Program-made: the position numbers and the translations under genes | Assembly (NCBI GenBank): GCA_023439505.1 | Contig: JAEXNR010000037.1 | Span: forward strand, 186,001-250,000 | Direction of reading: 5' to 3' | Length of the DNA: 64,000 nt | Origin: Bacillota bacterium | Lineage (GTDB): Bacteria > Bacillota > Clostridia > Lachnospirales > Lachnospiraceae | Notes under the pieces: generated by a model | The model's input: the letters and a program-made list of their open reading frames with translations, nothing else | Database searches by the model: none | Told to the model about the DNA's origin: nothing | In this document: positions 36,888 through 45,601 of the stretch, one piece after another | How positions within the stretch are numbered: position 1 is the first letter of the stretch | Layout: each line of letters begins with the position of its first letter

Positions 36888-37242
36888 ACTACGAAAAGAC
36901 TTTAGCAGGTTGTTTACCTCTTTTGCAATGGTTTTATGATATCCCCTAATTTCCAAATTCACAGCAGCGGCAGACATTTCGAAAAACATACAGCAAATTT
37001 AGCTAACAGAGAAATTACCCGGTCGATTGCAGCCACATAGCAGAACCGGACATAACCTTCAATCGCTTTCAAGGTTAACAAGATATTTTTTTGCTCCTAT
37101 TGTTTATATTACACAGGCAGCTTCTTATTATTTGGATACTTGTACAAGGATGAAAGAAAGGATTGAATAACCAATTCTATTATGTTACAATTCACTCAGA
37201 ACGTATGTTTTTCATAATCGATGTTGTGAAGGAGGATATCAT
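36888..37242. other. Intergenic region before recN
   Basis: About 355 bases without a credible gene. It marks the right border of the accessory block. TTGAAT (37163-37168), 17 bases, TACAAT (37186-37191) is a plausible sigma-A promoter for recN. No direct repeat or integrase-type border was recognised. Confidence 0.5.
37163..37191 (+). promoter_or_regulatory. Candidate promoter of recN
   Basis: TTGAAT and TACAAT separated by 17 bases, about 50 bases before the start codon. Five of six bases match at -10 and four of six at -35. Confidence 0.55.
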
Positions 37243-38922
37243 TTGCTAGTAAGCCTGCATATTAAAAATTTTGCGATTATTCATGAGGTGGAAGTTAACT
37301 TTAGAGATCATTTAAACATCATGACAGGTGAGACCGGAGCGGGTAAATCTATTATCATAGGATCTGTGAATGCAGCTTTGGGCGCTAAGGTAGGTAAAGA
37401 TATTCTTAGACACGGGGCAGATTATGCTTTGGTGGAACTTGTTTTTGAGACAACGGATGAGAACGTTATCCGCGTAATGAAGGAACAGGATTTACCGATT
37501 GAGGATGGACAAATTATCGTATCAAGAAAGATTATGCCGACAAGAAGCATAACAAAAATTAACGGAGAGACTGTAACATCTACAGTTTTATCCCAGATCG
37601 CTGAACTTTTGATTGATATTCATGGACAGCATGAGCACCAATCTTTATTACATAAATCCAAACATTTAGAGATTGTAGACCATTTTTCCAAGGCTGAAAT
37701 CGGATCATTAAAGCAGGAATTATCCCAGTGCTATAGGGAATATTGTCAGCTTAAACAAGAGTTTGACCAATCCGGAATAGACGAAGAGAAACGTGTGCGT
37801 GAGATTTCTTTTCTGGAATATGAAGTAAATGAAATTAAAAATGCAGCATTGACATTAGGAGAAGATGAAGTGCTGTCTATAAAATATAAGAAATTAGCGA
37901 ATGCCAATGCGATCTCAGAGGGATTGAAGAATGTATATCACTTAACAGGATATGAAGCAGCCTCTGCAGGAGACCTTATTGGAAGAGCAATCCGTCAGCT
38001 TCATAAAATTGCGGAGTTTGACGAGTCAATTGCTGAATTTTTAAATCAGGTAACAGACGTTGAGACCCAGCTAAACGAACTGAATAGAAACCTGGCTCAG
38101 TATATTTCAGACATGGATAATCCACAGGAGGAATTAGAGGAGACTGCAAGACGACTGGATCTGCTCAACCACCTGAAATCCAAATATGGGAATTCTTTGG
38201 AACAGATTTTAGCCTATTGTACAGAATGTGAATTAAAAATAGAAAGATACAATGATTATGATGCGTTTCGGAACAAACTGTATCTAACCTTACAAAAGGA
38301 AGAAGATAAGTTACAAACATTGTCGCTTGCACTTTCTGAGATCAGAAAACGAAAGGCAGCGGAGCTGACCGGTAAGATCAGAGAAGCATTGATCGCGCTG
38401 AACTTTCTTGATGTTATGTTTGATATGTCATTTCAGGTATCAGAAAGTTATTCAGCGAATGGGTTTGACGATGCCGAATTTATGATATCAACAAATCCGG
38501 GTGAGAAATTGAAACCTTTATCAAAAATTGCATCTGGCGGAGAACTTTCCAGAATTATGTTAGGTATCAAATCTGTGCTGGCAGATAAAGATGAGATAGA
38601 TACTTTGATTTTTGATGAAATCGATGTTGGAATCAGTGGAAGGACAGCGCAGAAAGTCTCAGAGCAGCTTGCAGTCATCGCAAACCATCACCAGATTATT
38701 TGCATCACCCATTTGGCTCAGATCGCGGCTATGGCAGATGCACATTTTATGATTGAGAAAAGCACGGATGGGAATTCCACACAGACAAATATCAAGGAAT
38801 TAACAGAAAAGGAATCCATTGATGAATTGTCCAGAATATTATCAGGAGCTGAAATCACCGAACGAGTCAGGGAGAATGCGAAAGAAATGAAACACCTCGC
38901 CGGAACTTTAAAAAATTTTTAG
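37243..38922 (+). CDS. recN: DNA repair protein RecN
   Basis: 559 residues, TTG start behind AAGGAGG. SMC-like ATPase: Walker A GETGAGKS at about residues 29-36, long coiled-coil middle (about residues 150-370), C-terminal signature ASGGELSRIMLGIK and Walker B LIFDEIDVGISGRT. It gathers DNA ends in double-strand-break repair. In Clostridia it normally follows argR directly; here it heads recN-spoIVB-spo0A far downstream. A clear terminator separates it from spoIVB. Confidence 0.97.
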   Translation: MLVSLHIKNFAIIHEVEVNFRDHLNIMTGETGAGKSIIIGSVNAALGAKVGKDILRHGADYALVELVFETTDENVIRVMKEQDLPIEDGQIIVSRKIMPTRSITKINGETVTSTVLSQIAELLIDIHGQHEHQSLLHKSKHLEIVDHFSKAEIGSLKQELSQCYREYCQLKQEFDQSGIDEEKRVREISFLEYEVNEIKNAALTLGEDEVLSIKYKKLANANAISEGLKNVYHLTGYEAASAGDLIGRAIRQLHKIAEFDESIAEFLNQVTDVETQLNELNRNLAQYISDMDNPQEELEETARRLDLLNHLKSKYGNSLEQILAYCTECELKIERYNDYDAFRNKLYLTLQKEEDKLQTLSLALSEIRKRKAAELTGKIREALIALNFLDVMFDMSFQVSESYSANGFDDAEFMISTNPGEKLKPLSKIASGGELSRIMLGIKSVLADKDEIDTLIFDEIDVGISGRTAQKVSEQLAVIANHHQIICITHLAQIAAMADAHFMIEKSTDGNSTQTNIKELTEKESIDELSRILSGAEITERVRENAKEMKHLAGTLKNF

Positions 38923-38956
38923 TTTGAAAAATTGAAAAAAGCGCATACTTAAATTG

Positions 38957-38990
38957 AGGATATACAATACTATGTATATCCTTTTTTGTT
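38957..38990 (+). terminator. Terminator after recN
   Basis: AGGATATACA (38957-38966) and TGTATATCCT (38972-38981) form a perfect 10-base stem followed by TTTTTTGTTTT. Confidence 0.92.
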
Positions 38991-39107
38991 TTATTGAGTT
39001 TTAGATAAGACAAAAACTTTGTGAGAATACGCACTCACACGCTAGCTTATATCTCTATCTCAGGATGGGGTATAAAGATCAGGATAGAAATGGTATGAGG
39101 TGAAAGG

Positions 39108-40394
39108 ATGAGGAACAAGAGAATTTACAGAAGGATATTAATTTGCTTTTTTGTCGTTAACATAGCTACATTACTTTTTTTTATTTATAACAACATAGAT
39201 AAAAATATACCAAATGAAATAAAACTGTTGGTGGGAACACAGGAAAGTTTTGATTTTAATATGCCTGTTAAAGCGGACATAGATGCAGCGGACAATATTG
39301 ATGTTATAAGCGTCAATGATTTGAGTGTTCCATCGAATGAGATCAAACTCGATTTGAATAAGCCCTTTACAATTCAATCATCGAAGACCGGAAAATTTCA
39401 CATGAATTTAAAACTATTCGGTCTCATTAATTTTAAAAAAGTATCAGTTGATGTCATTGAAGATAGTGAATTGATCCCATGTGGATCACCCATTGGAATA
39501 TATGTTGAAACCAATGGAATACTGGTGCTTGGCAGCGGAAGAATCACCGGGAACGACGGGTTGAATTATGAACCGATTAGTAATAAGCTGAAATCAGGTG
39601 ACTATATTCTTCAGATTAATAGTACTCCGGTAAAAAATAAAAGTGATTTTATAAACGAAATTCAAAAATGTGACGGAAAAGACATTGACCTTCTGGTACG
39701 TCGAAATGAGGAAGACATTACCGTACGAATCTCCCCGGTCAAGACAGCTGGAGGGGATTACAAAATAGGAGCTTGGATCCGCGATAATACCCAGGGTATC
39801 GGCACCCTGACATTTGTAACTACGGATGGTCAGTTTGGCGCATTGGGGCATGGTATAACGGATATTGATACAGGGTTATTAATGGAGATCAAGGATGGCT
39901 CTATTTATGATGCTGATATTATGTCAATCGTACCTGGAGTTCAGGGAACGCCGGGTGAGCTGATTGGTATGATCAGACAAAGCAGTAAGTATGAGATTGG
40001 ATCTATAAGAGCGAATACTTATCAGGGCATTTTTGGAACTATCAAAAACACCCATGAGAGTCTGATTAATCAAAAACCACTGGAAATAGGTTTAAAGCAG
40101 GAAGTAAAATTGGGAAAAGCTTTCGTTCGATGTACGGTTGAAGATAAGGTCCAGGATTATGAAATTCAAATTGAAAATATTGATATAAGTAATTCAAACC
40201 ATAGCAAAGGACTGGTGATTAGAATAACTGATGACAAATTATTAAAACTGACAGGTGGAATAGTACAAGGAATGAGCGGTAGCCCCATTATACAAAATAA
40301 TAAGATAATAGGAGCGGTTACGCATGTTTTTATACAGGATTCAACGAAAGGTTACGGTACATTTATTGAAAACATGGTAAATAATTTAGAATAA
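39108..40394 (+). CDS. spoIVB: SpoIVB serine peptidase (sporulation signal, PDZ protease)
   Basis: 428 residues behind GAGG. An N-terminal membrane anchor (ILICFFVVNIATLLFFIY) places it in the inner forespore membrane. A PDZ domain lies at about residues 130-205 (GLNYEPISNKLKSGDYILQI). The S55 peptidase part has FGALGHGITDIDTG with the catalytic His and GIVQGMSGSPIIQNNK with the catalytic Ser. In B. subtilis it is made under sigma-G in the forespore and triggers SpoIVFB to activate pro-sigma-K. It lies before spo0A as in other Firmicutes. Confidence 0.96.
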   Translation: MRNKRIYRRILICFFVVNIATLLFFIYNNIDKNIPNEIKLLVGTQESFDFNMPVKADIDAADNIDVISVNDLSVPSNEIKLDLNKPFTIQSSKTGKFHMNLKLFGLINFKKVSVDVIEDSELIPCGSPIGIYVETNGILVLGSGRITGNDGLNYEPISNKLKSGDYILQINSTPVKNKSDFINEIQKCDGKDIDLLVRRNEEDITVRISPVKTAGGDYKIGAWIRDNTQGIGTLTFVTTDGQFGALGHGITDIDTGLLMEIKDGSIYDADIMSIVPGVQGTPGELIGMIRQSSKYEIGSIRANTYQGIFGTIKNTHESLINQKPLEIGLKQEVKLGKAFVRCTVEDKVQDYEIQIENIDISNSNHSKGLVIRITDDKLLKLTGGIVQGMSGSPIIQNNKIIGAVTHVFIQDSTKGYGTFIENMVNNLE

Positions 40395-40545
40395 GGCAAT
40401 GTTTTGTTAAAAAAAGAAATCGACGTAAAATTAGGTAATAAGTGTAAATTATTGGAAATTATACATCATAAATATTGTTTGATTTTTCTTTTTATACAAA
40501 ATGTGGTGGTTGCAGTATTTTATCCCATAATTCCTTTGTTTCTAC

Positions 40546-40562
40546 TGTCGAATGGTGCGACA
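40546..40562. promoter_or_regulatory. Inverted pair of Spo0A boxes upstream of spo0A
   Basis: TGTCGAA (40546-40552), a perfect complement of the 0A consensus TTCGACA, is followed after TGG by TGCGACA (40556-40562), one mismatch. The pair lies just upstream of the first promoter, as expected for Spo0A autoregulation. Confidence 0.65.
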
Positions 40563-40570
40563 AGAAACAA

Positions 40571-40598
40571 TTGAATGTTTGGGATAGGATGCTATAAT
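40571..40598 (+). promoter_or_regulatory. Candidate distal spo0A promoter
   Basis: TTGAAT (40571-40576), 16 bases, TATAAT (40593-40598), directly downstream of the paired 0A boxes. No convincing sigma-H promoter was recognised here. Confidence 0.6.
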
Positions 40599-40755
40599 TC
40601 ACTTATGGTAAAAATTTACAGATAAAATTTTCGCGAAAAATACAATGTAAATTAAATGTATATTATGTTAGTATATGGTTTATAATGTAAAAGTTTAATA
40701 ACTAAAGTCATAAATTGCCAAAGATAATTTAGCTAATTTGCTATAGCGAAAATTA

Positions 40756-40784
40756 TTGACTGAATATCATGTAAGTTATATAAT
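40756..40784 (+). promoter_or_regulatory. Candidate proximal spo0A promoter
   Basis: TTGACT (40756-40761), exactly 17 bases, TATAAT (40779-40784). It leaves a leader of about 145 bases before spo0A. The rest of the 541-base gap is AT-rich with nothing else supported. Confidence 0.72.
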
Positions 40785-40935
40785 ATAATCATAAAATAAC
40801 ATGAAACCAAAAATGATGTCAATAACAACATGATAAGTGAAGAATTGATTGCTGTGAATTACAAATTTACAAAGTTTAGGGGAAAATGTAACTTTTAAAC
40901 GGAGAAGAAACATAAAATGTCATGGAGGTTGAAGG

Positions 40936-41736
40936 ATGAGTAAAATTAATGTAGCTATTGTTGATGACAATGAGAGGATGGTGAATCTACTCGAAGATAT
41001 TCTGAAAGAGGATGCGGATATTGAAGTAGTAGGTAAATCAGAAAATGGAATTGATGCGTTAGATATGATTAAAGAGAAGAAGCCGGATGTCGTATTACTT
41101 GATTTGATTATGCCTAAATTAGATGGACTTGGTGTTATGGAGAAAGTAAGAAGGGATTCGGAATTTAAGAAAAATCCTTCCTTTATCGTCATTACAGCAA
41201 TTGGACAAGAAGGGGTCACGGAAAATGCCTTTGAATTAGGTGCAAATTATTACATAATGAAACCCTTTGATAATAATGTTGTTCTTTCGAGAATTAAGCA
41301 GATTAAGGGTGATTATCATAGCAAATTAGTAGATAATCACAGGGTCAGTACTTTTGAGAATAAAAGTAGTTATATGGAAAGAAATCTGGAATCGGATGTT
41401 ACAAATATTATTCATGAGATCGGGGTTCCTGCCCACATTAAAGGATATCAATATCTTCGTGATGCAATTATGATGTCAGTTAATGATGCTGAAATGCTGA
41501 ATTCAATTACAAAATTATTGTATCCTTCCATCGCCAAACGTCATAAAACAACACCTAGCCGGGTGGAGAGAGCAATTCGTCACGCAATCGAGGTTGCATG
41601 GAGCAGAGGTAAGATGGATACAATAGATGAATTATTCGGTTATACCGTCAGCAATGGAAAAGGAAAACCTACCAATTCCGAATTTGTGGCTCTGATCGCC
41701 GATAAGATACGATTAGAATATAAATTAAGATCTTAA
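40936..41736 (+). CDS. spo0A: Stage 0 sporulation response regulator Spo0A
   Basis: 266 residues behind GGAGG. Receiver domain with Asp10-Asp11 and phosphoacceptor Asp56 in VVLLDLIMP, then the Spo0A-specific C-terminal DNA-binding domain with TTPSRVERAIRHAIEVAW. Master regulator of sporulation entry. It is directly after spoIVB, the conserved order, and has two candidate promoters and 0A boxes upstream and a strong terminator downstream. Confidence 0.98.
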   Translation: MSKINVAIVDDNERMVNLLEDILKEDADIEVVGKSENGIDALDMIKEKKPDVVLLDLIMPKLDGLGVMEKVRRDSEFKKNPSFIVITAIGQEGVTENAFELGANYYIMKPFDNNVVLSRIKQIKGDYHSKLVDNHRVSTFENKSSYMERNLESDVTNIIHEIGVPAHIKGYQYLRDAIMMSVNDAEMLNSITKLLYPSIAKRHKTTPSRVERAIRHAIEVAWSRGKMDTIDELFGYTVSNGKGKPTNSEFVALIADKIRLEYKLRS

Positions 41737-41798
41737 TCATTCTCGAGAAATCAAGAATATAAATCAGGATACCAACAAAACAAATTACTATATTATAG

Positions 41799-41837
41799 AA
41801 AAATCTCCATAAGTCATCTTATGGAGATTTTTTTGAC
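41799..41837 (+). terminator. Terminator after spo0A
   Basis: AAAAATCTCCATAAG (41799-41813) pairs perfectly with CTTATGGAGATTTTT (41818-41832) around TCAT, with further T residues. Confidence 0.95.
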
Positions 41838-41920
41838 TTTAAATACATAGAAAAGCATGCATATCTGGCGTATGAATCGAGATAATAATGGTGTATTACA
41901 AATATAAAGGAGGATTTATC

Positions 41921-42106
41921 ATGGCTAATTTGAGTGAAATCGAACTGCAGAATATAAGACATCTATTACAGTTTGGGGAATCATCTGCGGAAAAATTCAG
42001 CAGTTATGCGGAGGGTGCACAGGATCAATATGTAAAGCAATTTTTCCAAAAATCAGCACAATCCTGTGAACAAAACAGACAGACAATATTACAATTTTTA
42101 AAATAG
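41921..42106 (+). CDS. Small spore-coat-type protein
   Basis: 61 residues behind AAAGGAGG. Helical and hydrophilic (LSEIELQNIRHLLQFGESSAEKF), resembling the short first partner of CotF-like coat gene pairs in Clostridia. It lies 13 bases before a CotF-like gene, so the two are an operon. The family call is by resemblance only. Confidence 0.6.
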   Translation: MANLSEIELQNIRHLLQFGESSAEKFSSYAEGAQDQYVKQFFQKSAQSCEQNRQTILQFLK

Positions 42107-42119
42107 GAGGATAACAATT

Positions 42120-42728
42120 ATGATGCAAGAAAAAGCGATGGTTTCAGATGCTTTAAATTCCATTAACTCTGAACTTAAGACTTATTCCGATATGATTTCA
42201 CAAACAGAAAATCAAGAATTGAGAAGTGCTTTACAGCAAATCAGAAATGAGGCAGAAAAGTCACAATTCGAACTTTACTCCCTTGCAAAGAATAAAAACT
42301 ATTATCAACCGGCTCAAAAGGCCTCCCAGGATGAAATAAATAATCTTAAATCAACTTATTCCGGTAATACAACCTGGGGCGGTAATTTGGGATCAGGAAT
42401 GCAAGGAAATTCGGGAATGTCAGGTAACTCAGGGACGACAGGAAGCACAGGAATGTCAGGGAGTTCAGGTAGTACAGGGATGTCAGGCAGTACAGGAATG
42501 TCAGGGAGCACGGGAATGTCAGGCAGTACAGGAATGACAGGAGGCACAGGAATGTCAGGCAGTACAGGAATGTCAGGCAGTACAGGAATGTCAGGCAACT
42601 CAGGAATGACAGGAAGCACAGGAATGTCAGGCAGTACAGGAATGTCAGGAAGCACAGGAATGCCGGGCAGCACAGGAGTGGCAGGATCCTCTGGATCTAA
42701 TAAATCATCAAAAAAATCCACGAAATAA
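42120..42728 (+). CDS. CotF-like spore coat protein with collagen-like Gly-X-Y tail
   Basis: 202 residues behind AGGAGG. Residues 1-80 are helical and resemble the coat protein F family (MVSDALNSINSELKTYSDMI, LRSALQQIRNEAEKSQFELY). Residues 93-194 are 34 uninterrupted Gly-X-Y triplets, mostly GST and GMS, then a basic tail KSSKKSTK. Collagen-like triplets rich in Thr/Ser occur in exosporium proteins such as BclA of Bacillus, but here proline is nearly absent (one GMP), which is unusual. It is probably a spore surface component, perhaps glycosylated on the Thr/Ser. Confidence 0.78.
   Translation: MMQEKAMVSDALNSINSELKTYSDMISQTENQELRSALQQIRNEAEKSQFELYSLAKNKNYYQPAQKASQDEINNLKSTYSGNTTWGGNLGSGMQGNSGMSGNSGTTGSTGMSGSSGSTGMSGSTGMSGSTGMSGSTGMTGGTGMSGSTGMSGSTGMSGNSGMTGSTGMSGSTGMSGSTGMPGSTGVAGSSGSNKSSKKSTK
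42396..42701 (+). repeat. Tandem DNA repeat encoding Gly-X-Y triplets
   Basis: The unit is 18 bases (GGCAGTACAGGAATGTCA and close variants), repeated with 9-base sub-periodicity. Such repeats change length by slippage or recombination, so the triplet number probably differs between strains. Confidence 0.95.
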
Positions 42729-42743
42729 TTAAATCAATTATGA

Positions 42744-42780
42744 TATCCCGGTTACAGAAAAACTGTCTCCGGGATTTTAT
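42744..42780 (+). terminator. Terminator after the coat genes
   Basis: TATCCCGG-T-TACAG pairs with CTGT-CT-CCGGGAT around AAAAA, followed by TTTAT. Confidence 0.8.
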
Positions 42781-43140
42781 AGATAAATAATGTTAAGTTA
42801 TTAAATTATTTTAAGAAAATAATTTACCTTAGTGAAAAACTATGATATACTTAATCTGTTTTTGACAAAATAATTTATTATTTGAAATCAAATCCAGTCG
42901 AATAAAGGATGGTTAGTTTATTGAAATTAAATTTGCACAAAAAACATGGGTATAATTTAGAAAAAATAAACAGAATCATAATATTCTATAAAAAAGTAAA
43001 TATCACTTGATATTTTGAACCAAATTCGTTAAAATAAGTGTGGATTGAGAAAAATTTGTCAATCTAGGGTAATCATGTGGGATTAATAACTGTCTGTTAG
43101 GCAGTCTATTATATATTAAACATTTAGGAGGAAATAAATC
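42781..43140. other. AT-rich promoter region of gap
   Basis: About 360 bases. TTGATA (43007-43012), 17 bases, TAAAAT (43030-43035) is the best promoter. A small hairpin ACTGTC/GGCAGT lies about 45 bases before the gap start. No gene supported. No CggR-type regulator gene precedes gap. Confidence 0.55.
43007..43035 (+). promoter_or_regulatory. Candidate sigma-A promoter of gap
   Basis: TTGATA and TAAAAT with a 17-base spacer, about 105 bases before the start codon. Confidence 0.68.
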
Positions 43141-44154
43141 ATGGCAGTAAAAGTAGCAATTAATGGTTTTGGACGTATCGGCCGTCTTGCATTTAGACAA
43201 ATGTTTGGTGCTGAAGGTTACGAGATCGTAGCTATCAACGATTTAACAGATGCTAAAATGTTAGCACACTTATTAAAATACGATTCCGCACAGGGAAGAT
43301 ATGCAAAAGCTGATACAGTTGTAGCAAAAGAAAATTCTATCGTAGTTGATGGAAAAGAAATTATGATTTATGCAATGAGAAATCCGGCTGATTTACCTTG
43401 GGGAGAACTTGGGGTAGATGTTGTACTTGAATGTACCGGTTTCTTTGTATCCAAAGCAAAATCTCAGGCACATATTGATGCAGGTGCTAAGAAGGTTGTT
43501 ATTTCCGCTCCTGCCGGAGATGATCTTCCTACTATCGTATACAGCGTAAATGAAAAGACCTTAACAGCAGCTGATACCATCATTTCCGCAGCTTCCTGTA
43601 CTACCAACTGTCTTGCTCCTATGGCAGCTACATTAAATAAATTAGTTTCCGTTGAAAAAGGATTTATGACTACAATCCATGCTTACACTGGTGATCAGAT
43701 GACATTGGATGGTCCTCATTCAAAAGGTGATTTAAGAAGAGCTCGTGCAGCTGCAGTTAATATCGTTCCTAACTCCACCGGCGCTGCAAAAGCTATTGGT
43801 CTTGTTGTTCCTGAATTAGCAGGTAAATTAGACGGTGCTGCACAAAGAGTTCCTGTTCCGGCTGGCTCCATTACAGAATTGGTTGCAGTTGTTAACGGTA
43901 AAGTATCAAAGGCTGATGTTAATGAAGCTATGAAGGCAGCTCAGAGTGCATCCTTTGGTTATACAGAAGATGAGATCGTTTCATCTGACGTAATCGGTAT
44001 TACTTATGGTTCCTTATTTGATGCTACACAGACTAAGGTAACTGATTTGGAAAACGGAAAGACTTTAGTAAAGGTTGTTTCCTGGTATGACAATGAGAAT
44101 TCATATACAAGCCAGATGGTAAGAACAATTAAATACTTTGCTGAATTAGCATAG
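43141..44154 (+). CDS. gap: Glyceraldehyde-3-phosphate dehydrogenase, type I
   Basis: 337 residues behind AGGAGG. NAD-binding start KVAINGFGRIGRLAFRQ and the active-site SCTTNCLAP with the catalytic Cys are intact, as is WYDNENSYTSQMV near the C-terminus. It catalyses the NAD-dependent oxidation of glyceraldehyde 3-phosphate in glycolysis. It heads the cluster gap-pgk-tpiA-gpmI. Its codons look biased to a highly expressed set, as expected. A terminator-like hairpin before pgk may set gap above the rest. Confidence 0.98.
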   Translation: MAVKVAINGFGRIGRLAFRQMFGAEGYEIVAINDLTDAKMLAHLLKYDSAQGRYAKADTVVAKENSIVVDGKEIMIYAMRNPADLPWGELGVDVVLECTGFFVSKAKSQAHIDAGAKKVVISAPAGDDLPTIVYSVNEKTLTAADTIISAASCTTNCLAPMAATLNKLVSVEKGFMTTIHAYTGDQMTLDGPHSKGDLRRARAAAVNIVPNSTGAAKAIGLVVPELAGKLDGAAQRVPVPAGSITELVAVVNGKVSKADVNEAMKAAQSASFGYTEDEIVSSDVIGITYGSLFDATQTKVTDLENGKTLVKVVSWYDNENSYTSQMVRTIKYFAELA

Positions 44155-44187
44155 TTAGATAACCTGGTTTTTTACCTATTGATCCAT

Positions 44188-44221
44188 AAGGGTCCGGTCT
44201 TTCAGGGACCGGATCCTTTTT
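44188..44221 (+). terminator. Terminator/attenuator between gap and pgk
   Basis: AAGGGTCCGGTC (44188-44199) pairs with GACCGGATCCTT (44207-44218; one G-U), followed by TTTTT. It ends 20 bases before the pgk start, so read-through probably sets the gap to pgk ratio. Confidence 0.78.
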
Positions 44222-44240
44222 AAATGAAAGGAGAACCGAA

Positions 44241-45434
44241 ATGTTAAATAAAAAGTCAGTTGACGATATTAATGTAAAAGGTAAAAGAGTATTAGTAAGA
44301 TGTGATTTTAACGTACCTTTACAGGAGGGAAAAATTACAGATGAAAACCGTTTGGTGGCAGCCCTTCCTACAATTCAAAAATTAATCAAAGATGGCGGTA
44401 AAATCATTCTTTGTTCTCATTTAGGAAAACCAAAGGGTGAACCTAAGCCTGAATTATCCCTGGCTCCTGTTGCTGTAAGACTTGCAGAGTTATTGGGACA
44501 GGAAGTAAAATTTGCAAAAGATGACGTGGTTGTCGGAGATAATGCAAAAGCGGCAGTTGAAGCAATGAAGGATGGAGAGGTTGTTCTTTTAGAGAATACC
44601 AGATACAGAGCAGAAGAAACAAAAAATATCGACACCTTCAGTGAAGATCTTGCTTCTATTTGCGATATTTTTGTGAATGATGCTTTTGGTACTGCACATA
44701 GAGCACACTGTTCCAATGTGGGTGTTACAAAATATGTTGATACAGCTGTGGTTGGTTATCTGATGCAAAAAGAAATAGAATTCCTTGGTAATGCTGTAAA
44801 TAATCCCAGCAGACCATTTGTTGCAATCCTTGGCGGATCTAAAGTATCCAGTAAAATATCCGTTATCAATAATCTTCTTGACAAAGTTGATACTTTAATT
44901 ATCGGTGGAGGTATGGCATATACCTTTATGAAGGCATTGGGAGAAGAAGTTGGTAATTCTCTTCTGGAAGAAGATTATCTGGAATATGCAAAAGAGATGA
45001 TGGTAAAGGCTAAGGAAAAAGGAGTTAATTTCTTAATCCCTGTCGATACGATTGTGGCAAAAGAGTTTAAGAACGATACCGAATTTAAGACCGTTGGTCG
45101 CGGAGAAATAGAAGCTGGATGGCAGGGCCTTGACATCGGAGAGAAAACCCAGGAATTATATGCCGATGCTATCAAAGACGCTAAAACTGTTGTATGGAAC
45201 GGACCTATGGGTGTGTTTGAATTCTCAAACTTTGCACAAGGAACCATTGCGGTTGCAAAAGCTTTGGCGGAGATTGAGGCTACAACCATTATTGGCGGAG
45301 GAGATTCCGCAGCAGCTGTTAATATTCTGGGATTTGGTGATAAGATGACACATATTTCAACCGGTGGCGGTGCATCGTTAGAGTTCCTGGAAGGCAAAGA
45401 ATTGCCCGGAGTTGCGGCAGCGAATGATAAATAA
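44241..45434 (+). CDS. pgk: Phosphoglycerate kinase
   Basis: 397 residues behind GAAAGGAG. Signature RVLVRCDFNVPLQ at the N-terminus, GKPKGEPKPELSL, and the nucleotide site GGGDSAAAVNILGFGDK near the C-terminus. It transfers the acyl phosphate of 1,3-bisphosphoglycerate to ADP. Its 3' end is followed by a strong hairpin without a T-run and by the structured tpiA leader. Confidence 0.98.
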   Translation: MLNKKSVDDINVKGKRVLVRCDFNVPLQEGKITDENRLVAALPTIQKLIKDGGKIILCSHLGKPKGEPKPELSLAPVAVRLAELLGQEVKFAKDDVVVGDNAKAAVEAMKDGEVVLLENTRYRAEETKNIDTFSEDLASICDIFVNDAFGTAHRAHCSNVGVTKYVDTAVVGYLMQKEIEFLGNAVNNPSRPFVAILGGSKVSSKISVINNLLDKVDTLIIGGGMAYTFMKALGEEVGNSLLEEDYLEYAKEMMVKAKEKGVNFLIPVDTIVAKEFKNDTEFKTVGRGEIEAGWQGLDIGEKTQELYADAIKDAKTVVWNGPMGVFEFSNFAQGTIAVAKALAEIEATTIIGGGDSAAAVNILGFGDKMTHISTGGGASLEFLEGKELPGVAAANDK

Positions 45435-45493
45435 GGGATATTTAATCTGACATTTTCAATATTGAATATTAAAATTATCAAATTAGTTTTATG

Positions 45494-45542
45494 TAGCAAG
45501 CTTTTCATGAAGAAGTATTGAAATTCATTGAAAAGCTTGCTA
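45494..45542 (+). repeat. 14-base perfect hairpin downstream of pgk, no T-run
   Basis: TAGCAAGCTTTTCA (45494-45507) and TGAAAAGCTTGCTA (45529-45542) are exact complements. The following TACAATCTAA is not a terminator tail, so an mRNA-processing or stabilising role is more likely. Confidence 0.75.
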
Positions 45543-45601
45543 CAATCTAATAAGTCGAAAATAATCTAATGATGGTATGCGTTCAATCGTTTCATCCCGA
45601 T

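Noticed and set aside
42396..42701. Regular repeats as a CRISPR array
   Set aside because: Repeats are contiguous 18-base coding units without unique spacers and lie in a gene with a good ribosome binding site.
42356..42721. Minus-strand frame of 121 codons rich in Pro-Val-Leu repeats
   Set aside because: It is the complement of the Gly-X-Y repeat of the coat gene; the repeat keeps the frame open, and no ribosome binding site precedes it.
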